64,000 nucleotides of DNA, taken from positions 33,326,645 to 33,390,644 of the forward strand of contig LS997565.1 of NCBI GenBank assembly GCA_000469685.2. The letters run 5' to 3'. Position 1 is the stretch's first letter. The number at the start of each line of letters is the position of its first letter. The translations under genes were made by a program, and so were the position numbers. Origin of the DNA: Haemonchus contortus (lineage: Eukaryota; Nematoda; Chromadorea; Rhabditida; Trichostrongylidae). This document shows positions 22,980-33,899 of this stretch, in pieces. The notes under the pieces were generated by a model that was not told the origin of the DNA, ran no database searches, and saw only the letters and a program-made list of their open reading frames with translations.

Positions 22980-24740
22980 CCACACCAGAGGAGGTAGGTT
23001 TGAACTTTTCCTCCTTAAACTCAATACTGCAGTTCGGAGGAAATGTTTCTCGGCAAAAACTTTTTGGAATCACCTGTATCACTTGTCGTCCCGTTGATCA
23101 TCGATTTCCTCGAGCGGCCAAGCCTCGTCAGGCTTTGCGAATGCTCTTTCCGGCCTCGGCGGCTTCGTCCATAACTGCTGCTCTTCTCTCTTTCAGTTCT
23201 TCCTTTATCGCTTCTCTGCATAGCTTCGCAATTCGGGCGTCTGTTGATGATTGCCTGTAGCTCACGCGATTCCATGCTGGCGTATCAGCTCAAGAGTCTC
23301 CGAAGAGAGTCGTCCCTTGGTTCCCTGTAGACTTTCTGCTTTCCCAGCGCTATCAAGAAGATGTTCAACGGCCCGGTTGTGTTCTTCATCGATGTTGTCG
23401 AAGACGGAATCTTCTCAATTACTCGCAAGGGAAGCGAAGTGGTCCCAGCTGATGGAAGTCTTGGGGCTGCGTTTCCTAACCTTCATAGCTCTCTCTCTCT
23501 CCACGCGCTGAGAAGCGGAATCCAGCGCGGAGAACAAGAGGGTCCGATCCCATGTAGAACTTCGGAACAACAGCGACCTCAGTCGGGCAAAATCTCCGAT
23601 TGAAGATGATGTGATCTATTTCATGGTGGAACTGTCCACCATGTGACTCCCATGTCCATCGCAAATGAAAGGGCTTCTGGAATTTACCATGGATGGCGTG
23701 GGCCGACATGATGAACCCGCAGCCTTTCACCCTGCTCATTCCATCCCACTCCGTGAGTCCCGATGTGAAGCTCTTCAGCCGTTGTTTTGGTGCCAATCTT
23801 GGCGTTAAAATCACCGACGATGACCTTGAAGAAAGTGGGTCTTCTCTGTAGAGCCTCTCCATGTAAAACGCCTCCTACTCCTTTTCGTCGTAGCTTGATG
23901 TTGGTGCGTAGGCAACAAAGATGGTTAGAGCTGGTGTTGAGCCACATCTTCTTAATCACAAACGTCCGATTCGGGTTGTTAAGCCTTCGCACGAATCGGT
24001 GTTCATGGTCAAGTGCGAATTGACGAGGACACCTACGCCGCCGACGCCTCTGCCATCGCATGTTCCAAGGAACAGTTCTCCTCCAGTCTCAGATACAGCG
24101 TGCAGCGGGCGATGCCTTCTCGTCTCGGTCAGTCCGATGACGTCGTACTTGATCTTTCCAGCTTACATCATCAGATCTTCTATGCACGCTTTCGATGCAA
24201 GCCTCCGTGCGCTGGAAGAACAGATCGCCATCTTAGTCCTTCTCCTTTTGGGCAGCCTGTTTTGGCCCTGAGATTTTAGCAGCCTCTTCGGAGCGGTCCT
24301 ACCCAACGCTGCCGTAATGGGAGCTCCCTCAGGTTTAAGGGGAATGAGGCCCATTTATATTACTTTTTCTGGCGTGTAGATACCTAACGTGCAGCTTGTC
24401 AGGCTCTGATGTACGGCTAGGTTGACTCCGGGGGCTTGCCAGGCTATCCCGAAGTGGACGAGGGCTTGGTTTTTAGAGGCGGCCCCGAATCGCCTTCCAG
24501 ATACTTCCCAGTCACTCGAGTGCAAGGTTTCGGCTGAGTCGATGGGCAGGATACCAATTGCAGGATGCACCCACAGACTCTCCACACAGTATGCGTGGAT
24601 ACGCCTGCGAGGAACAGAGATGGTATATCGACCCAGCACAGCAGAATCAAGGAGTCCATCGCCTGAATCCACCTGCGTCTCTGGGCAAGTACCGGAGCCT
24701 TTGGTCGCCGATTAAATCCCCTATTTGCCACCTTGGGATG
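22980..24740 (-). mobile_element. RTE-type LINE: endonuclease and linker kept, reverse transcriptase deleted
   Basis: Minus-strand order: 5' region (24,740-24,340), endonuclease (about 24,070-23,490), then the linker at 23,280-23,115. Endonuclease landmarks are GVGVLV, FKVIVGDFNAKIG (23,684-24,061 frame) and RWTWESHGGQFHHEIDHIIF (23,476-23,862 frame); these identify an APE-type nuclease of the RTE clade. The catalytic SDH motif reads GSDP. The linker joins directly, near 23,110, to a 3' UTR block (GTTGATCATCGATTT) also found after the C-terminus at 47,345-47,360, so the whole reverse-transcriptase part is gone. Several frameshifts. Non-functional. Confidence 0.78.
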
Positions 24741-24814
24741 CCCTACGTAGCCTCGTCACTTACCGGCTGGGGATCCTTCAGTGATAGAGAAGATCACAAT
24801 GAAGGAGATATGTA

Positions 24815-25165
24815 GCTTTTTTGGAATACAATAAGTCGATAATAATAGTAATAAGTCAATTAAAAAGTTTGCCGTGCCTAGAAGTACGTTAGAATTGAAA
24901 AATAACATCAATAAGTTCTATGTTTAGCGGGTTGTTTTCAAACATCATGCTCTGCATTACTCTGCAGGTTGGCACACTTTAGTTCTTTTAGTTCTCTCAT
25001 TTCCACCTTACATTTCCTACTTACTTTTGTTTTCTTCTTTTTTTGTTGTCTGTCGTTATGTTCGTTATTAGTTTGCTACCATCACTCATGGTTTTTATCA
25101 GACTCAGTTTCATTTTATATCATACAATTCATGTACGCAAGGTACATGTTCTAATCCTACTTAAT
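24815..25165. other. AT-rich gap
   Basis: Low-complexity T-rich sequence with no frame, repeat or RNA that could be supported. Confidence 0.4.
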
Positions 25166-25169
25166 ATAA

Positions 25170-25610
25170 TTCGCTAAGTGTGTCTGTTGGTGTGTCGGTG
25201 TGTTTGCGTGTGTGTTTGTTCGTGTGTGTGTCTGACAGGAAATTCATAACTCCGGTCCCCGTGGACCTAGAGCGTTCAAACTTGATAGGATCACGGGGGG
25301 CAAGATGGGAACATTTATAGTGGGTGGCAGTACCGGACACCATGCACAGGGGGCGGGGCGTGCGCGATAAAAATTTTGGGCCGCAAATTCATAACTCCTG
25401 TCCCCATGGACGGAGAGCTTTCAAATTTTGTAGGAGTACGGGGGACAGGTTAGGAACACTTATAGTATGTGGCAGTACCGGACTCCATGCACAGGGGGCG
25501 GGGCATGCGCGATAGAAATTTTGTGCCGCAAATTCATAACTCCTGTTTACGTGGACCTACAGCATTGAAATTCGGTAGGATTACACCTTTCGTACTAATA
25601 ATGGGACTTC
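25170..25610 (+). repeat. Compound tandem-repeat element, R2 units
   Basis: It begins with a GTGTGT microsatellite, then about 2.5 units of about 150 bp, each with ATTCATAACTCC, a GTAGGA-TACGGGG block and CATGCACAGGGGGCGGGGC. The units are much better conserved here than at 13,200. Confidence 0.7.
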
Positions 25611-25930
25611 AGCATTTTGGTAAGTGATGTAGGATATGACGGTATCGTAGGTTCTCGGTGACAAGGACTGATCATAACTGATAAGAGAAGATAAGGAACC
25701 TGAGAGAGGTCACCTACCGATCCAAATCCTAACGTCTTCGGTATCTACGATGTATCTTTGACCGTTCAGTATGTTTCATTCGATAGGAAGGGATCGGTAG
25801 AACAGGGTGGCAAGAGTTAGTGGTAAGTGCAGTGATAGGGACCCATTAGGGCAATGCGATAAGCAGATTAGAACTTTGTTCATTTCTTACTATTAGATTA
25901 CGACCACTACCCAGCACGGTTTGTGAATTA
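25610..25930 (+). repeat. Compound tandem-repeat element, R3 unit and tail
   Basis: One R3 unit (GTAAGTGATGTAGGA, ACTGATAAGAGAAGATAAGG) followed by the same tail as at 14,740-14,900 (TATGTTTCATTCGATAG, TACGACCACTACCCAGCACG). Confidence 0.65.
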
Positions 25931-26944
25931 TCAATGAAGGATCCTCTTTGCTCGATATCATTTGCGGCAAAACTTAATAGACGGCCCGTAATCTGGAATT
26001 CTCAATTAATGATATCTTCGTGAAGAAAAGGGTTCATTGATAAAGAACATCTGATAATGGTGCTATCATTGTTCAGAACTTCTCCACAGCATCATCTTTG
26101 GTTGTCTAACAGTTGGATTTTTGATGGGTATATCTTTTAAATTAAGGGAGCAAGAGATCGGGAATGTCAATTAAAGGCGTAAGCACCGACTATAACTGTA
26201 TGTATGTATGCCATTTGCGCTGCCCTGTTAGTCCTGTGTCGAATTTCGTGTACAGGAAACTATTATTTGTTTCAAAAAAAGGAAAGGAGAGTTAGCCGAC
26301 TTACTACAACTTTGTCGAAGAAAAAGGGAACCTCGGCAATAGCCGGGCGAACGCACTATGTGATATGCTATGACGACATAATCTGTTTCGGGCTCTGTTT
26401 TAGTTTCATACTCTCACTCAGCTAAACAGCGGAAAAAAACTGAAACTCAGCTGAACAGCAGAAAAAACTTTAAATCTATAGACTTTGAAAAGGGGGAAAA
26501 AATTCTTTAGTCAAACATTTCTCGGCATAGGGTGTTTGACACAAGAAGGAGGAGAGCCTGGCGTTAGCCGGGCGATCCGACTGGTAAATAAATAAGTAGA
26601 TAAATGTAGTCAAATGTGTACTGGCGGAACTCCTTTACGGCTCAAACACAATACTGGTTTCGCTTTCAACCGATCCACCAACATATCTAATGTCACCATT
26701 ATGAAACACTTTCACTGTGCAACTATGTTCAGGCTGTTTGTCAGCTTTGTTGCATTCGACTGTCAGCAGCGAGCGACGTTTTCAGACATCTTGTACTTGA
26801 AAGTCATCAAAACAAAGTACGTAACATTCTCCCGTCACAGTTCGAATCATAGCTCTGCAACACTTGCTTTCTATTTGATTCCATGACTCGAAACCGCAAG
26901 AAATGAGCTTCGTGGAGGTTGATTTCCTTCATTTACACTTTCAG
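25931..26944. other. Gap upstream of the zinc-finger exons
   Basis: A 90-codon plus frame at 26,614-26,886 ends near a GTACGT donor at 26,818, but its phase does not fit the next exon at 26,945, so it is not called. A GGCGTTAGCCGGGCG / GCAATAGCCGGGCG pair (26,330 and 26,555) is a short direct repeat. Confidence 0.3.
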
Positions 26945-27686
26945 GTTCTTCTGCTGTGTCATATCTCAGGCACAGAGTTCAATGAATACTACAAGCGGCT
27001 GAAGAATGTGCGACTTGAGATAGTGTGAGGTTTCTCTTTGAATACAGCTCTTACTCACACCATGGTTCCTTTTCAAAAATGCAAATAATATTTAGACGTT
27101 TGATAGATGAAATGATAAACATTACGACTTCTTCCGTACCAAATGCAAAGAACGAATCGACCTCTTCCAACGCGCAAATCATGTTGATGCAGGCAGCTCC
27201 TCAGAGATCTCAAGAGTTAGCAGGCATGTTTAGCTTGGGCCCTCATTCTTTGCTTGCCAGGAGAATGACAGCCGTTATAACACTTGTAATTTATTCAGAA
27301 AATGAACTTAATGCTGAAATGAAGAAACTGCGGCAGTTGGCATCCACAGTGAAGGCTGAGAAATTCATAAAGCTCTACAAATGTAAGATCAATTTGGTGA
27401 GAGTTCCATTTTTCCTGATAGTGCCGTCACTTGATAGAATTTCGTTTGGTTTATTTTAGTATGTATGTTCTTGTTGTCACAAAAAGACACAGGGCCCCAT
27501 GGAAGTGCTTTCTCATTATTTATCAAAACGTCATTGTGCAAAGGTAATTTCTGTTATGATATGGAGATTTCGGAATGCTGTTCGAAGATTCCAAATGAAC
27601 ATTTTGTTTAGGCTAGAGAATGTGGATTCCGAGTTACTATGAGCGATATAGTCTTATGGCGATCTCAAATTTCGGCTGGAATTTGA
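26945..27686 (+). CDS. C2H2-type zinc-finger protein, last four exons
   Basis: Exons 26,945-27,024, 27,048-27,396, 27,460-27,543 and 27,612-27,686 (TGA at 27,684) join in phase. Introns are 23, 63 and 68 nt, though the 23-nt one is below usual limits, so that join may be an exon-boundary error or read-through. The third exon encodes YVCSCCHKKTQGPMEV followed by LSHYLSKRHC: Cys-x2-Cys-x12-His-x5-His, a C2H2 finger of the U1-like spacing. Upstream is a 116-residue segment, basic and partly helical (NELNAEMKKLRQLASTVKAE). C2H2 fingers of this type bind nucleic acid; the specific role is unknown. A stronger donor (GTAAGA at 27,383) would change the frame of exon 3 and lose the finger. The 5' part was not found. 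Confidence 0.6.
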
Positions 27687-27689
27687 TAT

Positions 27690-28925
27690 CTGTAACCATT
27701 CCTTACTGTTACCTCATTCGCAATCACTCTTGGCAGTTGGAACATTCATACCATCATTTTTCACTTTTAAAACACTGGTACATGTTATCGAAATGAGCAC
27801 CCTTGCATTTGCCACCACCTCTAGGATATCCCTAGCCTTCCTTTTTTTCTTATCCTATTGCAAAATAAGGATTCCATGGAATCCTTCCGCTGCTGTTTGT
27901 TGCATGTTTTTGATTTTGATCGTGTATTCAAGATATTCACAGAACCTGTAGTGGGGCTTGAAACATTTTTTTTTTTTGAATTTTGCCGAATCATGACGAG
28001 ATTCTACCAATAGGATGTCATTCACTTCCAAATGCGTTGTCGAGAGAGTTTATTTTTAGAAATCTATCCAAGAAAAAATATAGTTGAAGATTCATGTCTC
28101 AATCCATTTCATGTAACTTTAACTTCTTTGCAGGGACTTTTCATCTTTTCAATAATCAGGGCGCAGTGGACTTCAGAATACTTTAATTTTTTCTATACGG
28201 GGCTTTTCAGAATTTATTGATGTTTTTGATTTTTATCGTGATCGAATTAAATATTACAAAATCTTTTTGGTGTCATCTCAACTTCTTGATTCGTTATTCG
28301 AGTTAGCATACTGCCAAAGTCAAATATTTCTCATTTCAACATAGTGAAAATAATGCCGACAAAAGATTATGTTACCACTTTACTTCTCTAATGTGACCCC
28401 CTAAATATGTTATAGGAATGGAGCCCTAGCACCAATGTATCGGGCCACCAATGTAGCTGTGCGCCTACGGGACCCTCTCACATCCGCCTACCCGTTTTCC
28501 GGACCGCCTATGTTCGAAAGGGCCCTACTTTTCTCCCGGGTGGAGTCTTCACTGTAGGCTTAGGAGGCTAAATTTGGTGCTCAAGTATATATTGCTTGCA
28601 GTGCCTTCATGCGGCAAATCAAAAACCGACGAAACGGAACTCAAGAAGACCAAATTATTTAGATGTACCTTCATAGTGATACATTCTGTACATTGTAACA
28701 TTTCATAATATATGCCGGTATTCCAGCCATTGAAAAAATTACGTGCAAACAACAGTTTCACAAAGGATGCCGTAATATCCAATGAGTATGTTACATGAGC
28801 TCCCACCTGCCCTTGCTGTTTGCAGTCTCACCTTGCATATCAGAGATAGGTTTAGCAAAGAAAGAGCTACCAAAAAAGAATTTTCTATACATCGATATTA
28901 TGGACTGGCAATATGGATCTCATGT
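27690..28925. other. Gap, AT-rich
   Basis: No supported gene. A run of 13 T residues lies at about 27,967-27,979. Confidence 0.35.
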
Positions 28926-28929
28926 TCAG

Positions 28930-29047
28930 CTGTGTTAAGACCACTGCTCTTAGTGCGTTTCAGAGGTTTATTGCTTGAACTGCATGGAAACAATCTGAAA
29001 CCGACCTACAAAGCTTTTCGGAGCTCACCCACTTTCCTCAGTCAACG
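28930..29047 (+). CDS. Possible orphan exon
   Basis: It has an AG acceptor after CTCATGTTC and a GTGAAG donor, with one frame open for 38 codons (VLRPLLLVRFRGLLLELHGN). No neighbouring exon joins to it convincingly and no motif is recognised. Confidence 0.25.
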
Positions 29048-29049
29048 GT

Positions 29050-30390
29050 GAAGGCAACTAAGCCCACACTCTATCCCCTGAAAACAGTTGTCGTTGCTAG
29101 TGATCAGATCTAGGTCCTTGTTCCAATAATGCAAGGTGACAAGACTGGGCAGACATCGAACATTTACTACGCCTTTATTTACACGTTTTTTTTTAATGTC
29201 AAACAGAACTAATGTGGAAAGGGTTTCCTTGAACCCAAACGGTTGTAAAAAGTAAAATGACATTTTCACAAGTACCAATATCAATAGTATAACAGCTATC
29301 ACAGCTTATTCCATAGCACCGTGAAAATCGAATGTGGTTCCATGGTGAAATGAAGATGATAGTTTGTTGTGAAGTTGTTGAAGGTCACACCCACGGATGA
29401 GCTCGTTCTATTAGGCACCGCAACGGATGGACGACCCGAAATACACAGAATGATTGCTTAACCTGAGTTACTTCAATAGCGACGAAATTACCTTACGTTC
29501 GGTGCTCACTGGTCTAAACCTGATCTACTCACTAGTTCATTTTTTTCGTCTGGATCTATCTAAGGTTCCCCTTTTTTCAAACTTTCTTTTTTTTTGCTTT
29601 ACATTTCACACTGGGACCTGGCACCAACCTTCTGATCGGAAGGTGCATGTTTCATTACATTTCCAGACAAATCAAACTCATGAAGATGAATAAGCTTCGC
29701 TGCCATTTTTTACATTGTCGTGCATGTTGAAATAGAAGCTATTCAAGAAACTACCAGAGCGTGCATTTGTGAGCGGCGGATCAAGCATCCGGGTGGATAG
29801 CTCTCAGTTCATCGTTGGTTTCAGTTTTTTATGCGAGCTCTCAACATGTCCTTGTTGATTCTTACAAGCATATAGGCCCTAACTTACAACCAGTATATGA
29901 CCGAGCCCTTGAGTTCCTCTCTTACCGCGAGATAAAGTTGTTAACCTTTCCCCTTCTGAGATGCCCTTTTTTCTCCTTGTATGCTTGCTAATGATGCCCC
30001 TTCTTCCAGCAACTCACAAGCTACTGCTTCTGGCGGAGGCGTTTTTCGCTTTCCCTTGAAATGTTCAGGCAAAACCGCCAAGAGCCCTTTATTTAATTTT
30101 GAGTCTTAGTCTTTTTAGGTCTCTTCGTCTTTTCGGGCAGACCAACCCTCCCCCTTGCTTCTTCAAATGCTTTCATGATTCACACTGCGAGTATTTCCAT
30201 GTTCGACGGTTTAACCGTTTCTCCATTTTCTTTTTACTCCCGTTTAGCATCAAGGTAAAACGACCCTATGAGTGTAGGCTTCCTGTGAAGCCTAGTTTAA
30301 ATCGACTTTCTTTGATTAAGGGAATCAAAAAAAAAAAGTACTGGTCATATCTCCGGTCATTCTTTTTGTCATTTTAGAGCCCCAAAATAT
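29050..30390. other. Gap
   Basis: Only short frames with stops; pyrimidine-rich tracts at 29,540-29,600 and 30,100-30,250. No feature supported. Confidence 0.35.
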
Positions 30391-30479
30391 CTCACAAGAT
30401 GCCAAAATTATCATTTTCCCGTTTTATCTCCTCAATGTATTGAGGGCATGGATCAAGTGAAGACGAGGGAGCTCTGAGA

Positions 30480-30695
30480 TGTAACGAATGTTTAAAGCGA
30501 GCTAATTTCTGCCCGTCCTGAACGGGTGAGTGAGTTTTCAACAAGCACTGAAAGGAGAAAGTATGTTGAACTGTAGTCCCAAAAGGCATACCTTTGTAGA
30601 CGACGGCGGTAGAGAGGAATTCACTTGAACCAGTGACAACAGTGTATACACGCATGCTATACTTCTCAAAGAACTAAATCTCAACAAACTCATTC
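30480..30695 (-). CDS. Possible two-exon minus-strand fragment
   Basis: On the minus strand an AG acceptor near 30,682 opens FFEKYSMRVYTVVTGSSEFL up to a GTATGC donor at about 30,594, then a 44-nt intron ending TTCTCCTTTCAG leads to a short second exon that stops. The intron is well formed, but the protein is unrecognised and a plus-strand acceptor (TTTGTTCATTTCAG, 30,698-30,711) with 24 open codons lies next to it, so the strand is uncertain. Confidence 0.28.
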
Positions 30696-31309
30696 ATTTG
30701 TTCATTTCAGGTACTCAGAGATGTGCCTAATCTGAATGGCAGAAATATCCATAACAAAAGCTGGTATAAGCAGAGAAATTTATAAAAGCGTGCAATCCGA
30801 AGGTTCCACAGCATAGAAAATTCGCCTGTTGAGAAGGAATTTTTATGATATGGATGTTTCGATATGGACTTCTGCGATGTGATTGCTTGAAATGAGTTGA
30901 AGGAGCAGAACCACCAGCCTATTTAGGAAAAAAAAGGTCAAAAAAAAATATCAAGGATGGTATGGGCCGACAGATGAACACTGGGAGTTTTTCACCTTTC
31001 TCACTTCTTTCAGTGGGCCCCGAGTGTGTTTGAATACACGTAAGCAAAAAAAGTTTCCGAGGTTCTAACCAGGACAAATCTCTGGCTTCCAGGTATGCCA
31101 GTCTGGGCGTTGTCGTGTTTAAAAACGACCTGCAAAGAGCGCAAAAAGAGCCCAGAGACCGGCTTCGTTGACGTGCACGCCCAATGGCGGACGAGTTTCA
31201 ACGGCACTGTGGAGGCTGAATCATGTGCAAGTTTTGGAATTTCAAATATCTGGTCGTGATCCATAGCGAAAGTGTAAGGCTATTCGGGGCATTTCGCGTG
31301 CCTCAAAAT

Positions 31310-31530
31310 TATCTGAACTGTGCCTCCAAGCAAGAGAATGAGGCCCATTCATACAACTGGCACATAGGCATCCGCGAGTAGCTTACCAGGCTTCCGACGT
31401 CAGAACAAGGTAGACTACTGGTAGCTAGCCGAGCTATCTCACAGTGACCGGGGACTTCTTTGCCGAGGTCGGTCCCGACCTGTCTCTCGAATGTTCTCCA
31501 GTCGTTCGAAAGCAAGCCTTTGGCTGAGCC
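31310..31530 (-). pseudogene. RTE LINE 5'-region fragment
   Basis: It shares GAGAATGAGGCCCATT and the following blocks (CTTACCAGGCTTCCGA, GCAAGCCTTTGGCTGAGCCG) with the 5' region of the RTE element at 24,340-24,545. No coding frame kept. Confidence 0.5.
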
Positions 31531-31879
31531 GCAAAAAAAAATATCAATCGCAATACCAATACCATACTCTCTAAATGAAGTCCATCAGGGTCATATTGAT
31601 TCATATTGATTGACTTGTCTTATTGACCGCCAACATACACCATCTTTAGACAGTTGCACAATTGGCATTATGATTGTACAGCTAATACGTGCAACTGTTT
31701 TTGGTATAATAGGTGTCACTGTAGAAGTGTACAATACATAGTTTCCTATAGTGCCTCAAAACCCCCCTTTAATCGAACGAATCTTTGCCCCCCAGTTCCC
31801 CTTACAGGGGCAATATCACTAAGCACCGGCCAAATTACACAGTGGAGCGCATACCGTTGGACGACGAGTTTAGTTTCGA

Positions 31880-31980
31880 CGCTTGCAAACATTGTGCGCG
31901 ACGGGGATCCGAACCTCTCCGAACCCCTTAGTCTAGTGCAGACATGAAGCGACTGCACTCCCTCTGCGCTATTTGTCCTG
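31880..31980 (-). mobile_element. tRNA-like SINE fragment (family S3)
   Basis: On the minus strand an A-box TAGCGCAGAGGGAGTGCAG is followed about 50 nt later by a B-box GGTTCGGATCC. The ends do not form an acceptor stem, so it is a tRNA-derived repeat rather than a tRNA gene. Only one copy is in this window. Confidence 0.4.
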
Positions 31981-31999
31981 TTGAATCAATGAACGCATA

Positions 32000-32720
32000 G
32001 GCCACTCATGTGATAGTGGCTTGGAGGGCTGCCGCAACAGCAGATCGAGGTCGCATAGCTCATCGATTCTAATTATTCATTTGCGCACCGTTTCCCTATA
32101 CTTTCTGGACATAAATGATGAAACTCTTCCGAAGAAGTGGAGGATTTGTAATGACACTATGATCCGTGTAGTTTCTACCCTACTATATATTCAAAATCAC
32201 CGCTTTTACCATTGAGGCTGGTTACAACTTCTGCAGCTGTTCACAGATATTGCTCGCTGACCTCAGCGGCTCATTCAGTAATAACCAAAGGAGTTTCTTC
32301 GCATCTCGGCAATGGCCTAATTATTGATGCTACCACAGTCGTAATTTCCTTTACAACATCTACATATTCGAATGCAGCTCTCCTTTTGAACATTAATTCA
32401 ATGCATCAATATTCATTATATTACAAGAAATATTCTATAAACACCAGAGTTTATGACAATGAAAGGTATCTGTCATCAGGTGGTGAGCTGTGTGTGAAAT
32501 CATAGACCGCGTCACTCCTTGATGGGGTTCTCAGTAGATCATCACCTAGAGGGGTTGAAGTGCGCTGCTCTCATGTTGTATTCATGCCAATGCGAGCCCG
32601 TTAGTGCGAGTCTTGGCGTTGATAGCGTTCTTTACTGTCTGCCACACACTTGGCTCCGATACATTCGAGACAGTGAAGTGTTTAAATACCACCTAGGATA
32701 AGAGAATTTTTCTATGTCGG
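32000..32720. other. Gap
   Basis: Plus-strand frames at 32,021, 32,212 and 32,519 lack motifs or splice context. Nothing supported. Confidence 0.35.
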
Positions 32721-32725
32721 TAACA

Positions 32726-33237
32726 TTAGTTTCGCACAGTGGCTTCATTCATAGATAGATAAAAAATCACCTTCCTCATGCAGTCTATTTTTTTCGCTGA
32801 GACCTTCCTTTCCTCTACGTTCTTAGCGAGCTCCGGCTGGTCGTCTTTAAACAGTTCCTGCTCTATTGCTAGAGCGAACTTCGTCATACTTCGGTGCTTA
32901 AGTGAGAGCAGAGTCTCTACTCGATCTTGTGGAACCAACGAGTAGTCTATGCTATCTTCTGGATTACAATTAATAATGTTAACGAACAACTTCAAGTGAT
33001 TCAAGAACGAGAACTACCTGTCAACGTGCATCTTTCTTTTTCCTTATTTCCCTGAGCCTCTAGAGAAGCCACTCGAAGATCTAAGCGATTTATGCGATGG
33101 TTTACTTCATCAATCCTTTTCCCGATATCGTGGAAGCCGCCTGCAATGAATCTTTTCATTTTGGTCATCTGCTCCACCAGCTCGAAGACCCCTGCCTATA
33201 TTTGCTCCATTGTGTCAGTTGCGCCATTGTTCGCCAT
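32726..33237 (-). CDS. Coiled-coil plus BEN-like domain protein, two exons, early TAG
   Basis: Minus strand: exon 1 33,237-33,018, intron of 59 nt (GTAGTT...AATCCAG), exon 2 32,958-32,726; phases join (+1 into +2) and the frame runs to TAA. The product would be 150 residues. Exon 1 has a heptad-like helix (FHDIGKRIDEVNHRINRLDL, then RVASLEAQ). Exon 2 (MTKFALAIEQELFKDDQPEL ... KKIDCMRKVIFYL) resembles BEN domains, which bind DNA or protein in chromatin and viral factors; this similarity is by eye. Codon 14 is TAG (33,198-33,196), so either translation starts at the ATG at 33,168 or the gene is dead. Everything downstream is open, and the small intron is typical of nematodes. Confidence 0.55.
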
Positions 33238-33899
33238 TGTTGATTGATGCTGCTTTCACCAACTGTGAAGAATCTCTCCACCAGTTTCCCGTCCCCAATC
33301 ACATCTCCTATCTTCTTTTCACATTGATCTTTCGATGAAATATGAACAATCTTAAAAGAGCTATGCAGCAAAATCTCGAGATCTAATCATAAAGGTTTTC
33401 ATACCTTGGCCGTGTAGATCTTCTTGTTCCAACGTACTTTGACGGTAGCGTTGACAGTGTGACCTCCATTAATAGCCGGCAGCGGTACAATGTCAGCAGC
33501 TCTTCGATGAAATGAAGAAGACGATAGCGAGAGTATCCATGATAGTTTAGCTGGAACCCAACCTTTCATCCTATATATACGGCCCCGAGTTTCGGCTCGA
33601 TACCCGTGAAACGCCTTTTACTGAACCCAAAACGCTGGACAATGACCTTCGTTGTCGTTGAAAACGCCTCTACTAAAACTGCAACAGGTCAACACGGTCG
33701 CTTTGTTTGCAATCAGCTATAGCTATTCGTACTTGAGGTCTCTTATTCGCTACAGTAACAATATTTTTCCTATGCACCACTCCGGAAAGTCAATTTCGGA
33801 AATTCACAACCAGCTGCGAGCTATGGACTCAACGATCACCTATCACAAAGTTCGAGTTTTTTTGCGGAAGCATTATACTCGTGATCCCCTTTGTGAAAA

